Translations under genes and position numbers: made by a program
Source: Chishuiella changwenlii
GTDB taxonomy: Bacteria; Bacteroidota; Bacteroidia; Flavobacteriales; Weeksellaceae
Direction: 5' to 3'
NCBI RefSeq assembly: GCF_900142565.1
Contig: NZ_FRBH01000002.1
Coordinates: forward strand, 248,001-312,000
Length of the DNA: 64,000 bases
Shown: positions 60,189 to 64,000 of the stretch, in pieces
Layout of the letters: each line of letters starts with the position of its first letter
Position numbering within the stretch: position 1 is the stretch's first letter
The notes under the pieces: model-generated
What the model was told of the DNA's origin: nothing
The model's database searches: none
What the model saw: only the letters and a program-made list of their open reading frames with translations

Positions 60189-63100
60189 TTAATTTTTGAT
60201 TATTTTCTTAGTAACTGTACCATTAGTTGTTTTTATTTCTACAATATAAACACCTTTTGCTAAATTACTTACATTGATCTTATCACTAGATTGTTTCACT
60301 TCTGTTTTAATTACAGATCTACCAGCTACATCAAAAATATTGATTTGAGCATTTTTAACATTCGATGGTAAATTAACTGATAATTCATTTACAACAGGGT
60401 TAGGATAAACAGCTAATTGAGAAAGTGTATTATCTAAATTAGATAAAGTAGTGTTTGTAGATAATAAGTATCCTCCAAATCCTACAGCATCTACTGTAAC
60501 TTCCCAATATTTATATGTATCATTCCATACCACTTTATCAGCTGTAAGTTTAGTATTAACAGGAGAAGTTCCATAAGAAGCTGGGTTTCCAGTATTATCA
60601 TTACTTGTTCCTGCAAAATAATGTACAACTACATTTGCTTTGTTTGCTTCGTCTGTTGAAGAAGTAGGTAATTTTACTGTAGCATTTGCGTTGTATGTAT
60701 CAAAATCTGCTTGTGAGTAAAATAAAGTTACTTTTCCAGTAGAAATGTTATTATTGTTTGTTGCATTAACTTCTATTCTTCTTTGTACAAAGTTTACTAA
60801 ATCTGAATCTATCCAAACTTTAGCAGTTGTATTTCCAGAAATAGGAGCTGCACCATTTGCTTCTACTCTTGTAATTAATTCGCATCCATTTACAAAATGA
60901 TTATAACCTAAATCTACAACTTGTGTAGCAGTTTTAGAACTTGTAGCTAATTGTTTTACAGCTGGTAAGTCTTCATATACAGCTGCACGGATTTTAGCAT
61001 TGTATTGAGGAAGATTATTAAATGAAGCACCATCATTAGTAGAAAAATACGTTTTTCCTGTTGCATTTATTGAATCAGAACCTAAAATTGTATTTTGACC
61101 TACAGCTTTAACTACTACAAAGAATTCTTGTCCAGTAATAAGGTGTATATTTTGATCTGCAAAACTTAAGTTATTCCAACCAGCTTGTTCTAATGTTTTG
61201 ATGTTGTTAATTGTTTTTGTCGCAATTAAATCACTAGGAGTACCTGTTGCATTTACTTTTCTTATTTCAACAATCAATGGAATAGTAGTAGCTGTATTAG
61301 TATTATAGTTTCCTAAGAAATATGTTACATTTCCTAATTTACCAGTAGCATTTGCAGTAAGTTTTACAGCAACATTTGCTGAAGTACCATAATTAAGAGC
61401 ATTAGTTCCGTTTGCAGTTCCCCAAATATATGATAAATTATCACTTGCTGCAGTATAGTTAAAACTAATAGGACAAGAAGTATTATTATTTGATTTGTTT
61501 ACTTCTGCGCTAACGGCCTTATAAATGTTTAATTTTCCATAACCAAACTCATTTGTGTAAGCATTAGTTGTGAAATTATCTTTATTCACATTCTCTATTA
61601 AACGTTGTTTTACTTCTTTAGCAGTTAATTGTTTATTAGCTTGTAAAAGAAGTGCTACACTACCAGCAACAGCAGGAGAAGACATACTTGTTCCTGTCAT
61701 TTGCGAATAGTACTTACCATCAATAATATATGGATCCGTAACATCTTTTGTTTTAGCAGAAATAACGAAAGTACCACCAGCAGCAATATCTGGTTTTCTT
61801 GCCTCATCTGCTCTTGGTCCTTTAGAACTAGAAGAGTTTAATGTTTCCATTCTTGTAGTACCAGCACTATAAGTACCATTAGCACTAGGAACACTACTAT
61901 TTACAGCAAAGGCTACATTTCCAACATAGTTGGCAACTGTAATCGCTTCATCTGCCGTACCAGGAGATCCTATAGTATAATTATTATCTCCTTCTGGGAA
62001 AGTTGTATTAGCTACAGTAGTATTAATAGAGTATAACCATCCATCAAATGTCAGAGATCTATCCGAAGTGTTTTCAATAGCTAATTCATATAAACCTTGT
62101 GAGTTTGAAGTATTATTCACTCTTGCTGCGATCAATTCTATCACATTTTTATCTGAATCAGAATAATTATAGGTTGTTAATCTAGTAATATTATCACCAG
62201 AACTATTCTTAACATAATTAATACTTCCAGATATAGTATCATATTTTTGAATGAATGTATTTCCGTCTGGTCCTTTTATTGAAGCAGTTATATCTTCTAA
62301 GTCTTTGTTGTTTTCTTTTGAAAATGCAGCAAATCCAAATACAGGAAGAGCTGTTGTAACACTGTTTGCACCTACTTGAATTTTAAATATTTTTTTCTCA
62401 CTTGGAGCTAATGCAATCCTTTGATGTATATTTCCTATTCCCTCATTTCCTGCAGAAATTACAGCAATACGTCCTGGACCAGAGTTTGCAAAATCGTTAA
62501 CTTTTATTTCATGTTCAGTTTTTCCATCATGTGCACTACCATGTCCACCGATACTCATATTAACAACGATAGGTTTACCTTGTTCATCTGCTATTTTTTT
62601 AAAATAGTCTAATGCAGCTATTGTATTTGTAGCAGGGAAGCCTCCGTTTCCTCCTTTTACAATAACTAAAGTAGCTTCGGGAGCCATACCTTTGTGTGGC
62701 GCTCCATCTAAAGCAGAACCATTACCAGCAGCAGTTCCAGCAACGTGTGTACCATGTCCATTAATATCTTTCTCTCTGATATAATTTGCAGGTGTACCAT
62801 CTATCTCATCATTGATATGAGTTTGTGTGTATTCTACTCCGAAATTAGCTGTGGGATCAGTATATATATTAGGAGAATTCTCACTAGCATTAGGTGTTAA
62901 TGTTTGATCCCAAATACTAAAAATACGAGATAGTTTTGTTACAGGATCAATAAAATCTGGATGTGTAAAGTCAATACCAGTATCATAAACTCCAACTAAA
63001 ATATCTTTTCCTGTATAATTTGTACCATTTAAAACTCCACTTTGTAATAGTGCAGCTCCAGATTCAATTACATTCGATTGATTGTTTAAATAATCAATTC

Positions 63101-63506
63101 GAGGAAGTTTAACTCTAGAAGCATTTTTATTACTACGTAAAAGATTAAGATCATTTTCAGAAAGTAAAGCAGTAACAAAATCTTTAGATTCAGATTGTAT
63201 TATAAAACCATCTTTTTTTAATTGATCAGCATTTTTAGTGTAAATAATTGCTTGATAATATTCTTTTACAGTTCCATCTGGTGAAATTAAAGATGTAATA
63301 GGCAATACTTCGTCATTTATTAAAGTATTACTAGTTTTTTGAGATAGATTATTTTTTCTCTCTTTAATAAGGTTTTCAAATCTTGGATCTATTTTATATT
63401 GTGCAGATGCATATCCACCAGCTAATAATAAGAGAGAACCTAAAAGAGGTAACGATCTTGATTTTATTACTTTAAAATCAGTAAGTTTTTGTAAATTTTT
63501 AATCAT
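60189..63506 (-). CDS. T9SS-exported subtilisin-like serine protease (S8)
   Basis: 1105 aa. The signal peptide ends GYASA (residue 35). A propeptide-like domain occupies about residues 70-142 (AIIYTKNADQL, FVTALL, KLPRIDYL). The S8 catalytic domain has D175 in GVYDTGIDF, H251 in GHGTHVAG, N354 in SAGNEG and S607 in GTSMSSPAVAG, with an insert of about 200 residues between N354 and S607. Beta-rich modules follow and a type A T9SS sorting domain ends the protein (YPNPVVNELSV, FDVAGR, GVYIVEIKT). Probably a secreted or cell-surface protease. Second gene after the propeptide-like lipoprotein. Confidence 0.93.
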   Translation of the reverse strand: MIKNLQKLTDFKVIKSRSLPLLGSLLLLAGGYASAQYKIDPRFENLIKERKNNLSQKTSNTLINDEVLPITSLISPDGTVKEYYQAIIYTKNADQLKKDGFIIQSESKDFVTALLSENDLNLLRSNKNASRVKLPRIDYLNNQSNVIESGAALLQSGVLNGTNYTGKDILVGVYDTGIDFTHPDFIDPVTKLSRIFSIWDQTLTPNASENSPNIYTDPTANFGVEYTQTHINDEIDGTPANYIREKDINGHGTHVAGTAAGNGSALDGAPHKGMAPEATLVIVKGGNGGFPATNTIAALDYFKKIADEQGKPIVVNMSIGGHGSAHDGKTEHEIKVNDFANSGPGRIAVISAGNEGIGNIHQRIALAPSEKKIFKIQVGANSVTTALPVFGFAAFSKENNKDLEDITASIKGPDGNTFIQKYDTISGSINYVKNSSGDNITRLTTYNYSDSDKNVIELIAARVNNTSNSQGLYELAIENTSDRSLTFDGWLYSINTTVANTTFPEGDNNYTIGSPGTADEAITVANYVGNVAFAVNSSVPSANGTYSAGTTRMETLNSSSSKGPRADEARKPDIAAGGTFVISAKTKDVTDPYIIDGKYYSQMTGTSMSSPAVAGSVALLLQANKQLTAKEVKQRLIENVNKDNFTTNAYTNEFGYGKLNIYKAVSAEVNKSNNNTSCPISFNYTAASDNLSYIWGTANGTNALNYGTSANVAVKLTANATGKLGNVTYFLGNYNTNTATTIPLIVEIRKVNATGTPSDLIATKTINNIKTLEQAGWNNLSFADQNIHLITGQEFFVVVKAVGQNTILGSDSINATGKTYFSTNDGASFNNLPQYNAKIRAAVYEDLPAVKQLATSSKTATQVVDLGYNHFVNGCELITRVEANGAAPISGNTTAKVWIDSDLVNFVQRRIEVNATNNNNISTGKVTLFYSQADFDTYNANATVKLPTSSTDEANKANVVVHYFAGTSNDNTGNPASYGTSPVNTKLTADKVVWNDTYKYWEVTVDAVGFGGYLLSTNTTLSNLDNTLSQLAVYPNPVVNELSVNLPSNVKNAQINIFDVAGRSVIKTEVKQSSDKINVSNLAKGVYIVEIKTTNGTVTKKIIKN

Positions 63507-63530
63507 ATTGTGTGTGTATAAAATTAGTTG

Positions 63531-63902
63531 TTAGTTTAATTTGTCATCATGTAAGTAATCCATTTTTGGTAGAGAGATTGATTTAACAGATTTTAATTGG
63601 TATATTTTTTCTAAATCTTCTTTTTTAATAAGCGCAGTTACAAATCGTGTAGATTTAGATTGTACAGCAATTCCTTTTTCTTCTAATTCGGAAGGATTAT
63701 CTGTATAAATAATAACAGAATATACATTCATATAACCTTTGTCTGTTTTTACAACAATAGGTTTTGAATTCTCTAAATCTTTTACTGTAATTCTATGTTG
63801 AAACATTTTCTGTTCAGATTTGTCTTCGTTCTTAATAGCTTGATTAGAATGACAAGAGGTATTTAAAACAACAATGGAAAGAATAAGTATAAGTTTTTTC
63901 AT
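63531..63902 (-). CDS. Lipoprotein homologous to the propeptide of the adjacent protease
   Basis: 123 aa. Lipobox VLNTSC (C17). Residues 61-117 align with residues 84-140 of the downstream subtilase: YSVIIYTDNPSELEEKG with YQAIIYTKNADQLKKDG, RFVTALIKKEDL with DFVTALLSENDL, and ISLPKMDYL with VKLPRIDYL, about 40% identical by eye. So it is a free-standing propeptide (I9-like fold expected) tethered to a membrane. It lies 24 bp upstream of the protease gene in one operon. The likely role is chaperone or inhibitor of the protease before export; this is inference. Confidence 0.8.
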   Translation of the reverse strand: MKKLILILSIVVLNTSCHSNQAIKNEDKSEQKMFQHRITVKDLENSKPIVVKTDKGYMNVYSVIIYTDNPSELEEKGIAVQSKSTRFVTALIKKEDLEKIYQLKSVKSISLPKMDYLHDDKLN

Positions 63903-64000
63903 AATCTAAATAAGTTTTATTGAAAAATTAAACAATGTGTTTCTCGAAACAAACGCTACTTTCCACATGTTCATATTGACCATAGTTTCTAATTTTTTTG

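Overview
This is an AT-rich, gene-dense stretch of a Bacteroidota chromosome, most likely class Flavobacteriia. The support is: several upstream regions carry the Bacteroidetes -7 promoter element TAnnTTTG, with almost no Shine-Dalgarno sequences; two secreted proteins end in type IX secretion (T9SS) sorting domains; lipoproteins have acidic residues right after the lipidated cysteine; and the arginine genes and the mraZ-to-ftsZ division cluster are arranged as in that group. Genus cannot be fixed from the sequence alone. No tRNA, rRNA, CRISPR array, IS element or prophage was seen.

Layout. 1-1095: 3' part of an Old Yellow Enzyme reductase. 1171-13260: arginine and carbamoyl-phosphate block, with argE and argB leftward and, rightward, a GNAT acyltransferase in the argA position, argR, argG, argC, a WG-repeat lipoprotein, argD, carA and carB. 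An ARG box lies just before argR. No transcarbamylase (argF or argF') or argH is present. 13363-15549: a TIMP/NTR-like secreted protein, two 179-bp copies of a palindromic repeat abutting a GIY-YIG gene, and a TPR protein. 15607-21716: tcdA, a TatD-like hydrolase, a DHA2-type MFS exporter, two tandem mscL genes, lgt, yidD, a periplasmic thioredoxin and a helical protein. 21832-25527: rarA, aroQ, a Cys-rich lipoprotein, engB and an alpha/beta hydrolase.

25735-41790: the division and cell-wall cluster mraZ-rsmH-ftsL-pbp-murE-mraY-murD-ftsW-murG-murC-ftsQ-ftsA-ftsZ, then yqeY. It is almost fully overlapping and is preceded by three TGGTA repeats at exact 10-bp spacing, a likely MraZ operator. 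42112-51597: envelope genes, including RlpA, a tandem pair of aerolysin/ETX-MTX2-like lipoproteins, asparaginase I, an OmpA-type lipoprotein, a CPA1 antiporter, a FISUMP/T9SS protein and a META lipoprotein. 51611-60123: pheT, dnaN, a small acetyltransferase, beta carbonic anhydrase, a large AsmA-like protein and an SDR oxidoreductase. 60189-63902: a T9SS-exported subtilase, preceded in the same operon by a lipoprotein that is a stand-alone homologue of the protease's own propeptide.

The most interesting items are the protease plus separate propeptide-like lipoprotein, the paired pore-forming-toxin-like surface lipoproteins, and the duplicated palindromic repeat fused to the end of a GIY-YIG gene. 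The rest is ordinary housekeeping chromosome, with readable regulatory sites (ARG box, MraZ boxes) and many clear hairpin terminators.
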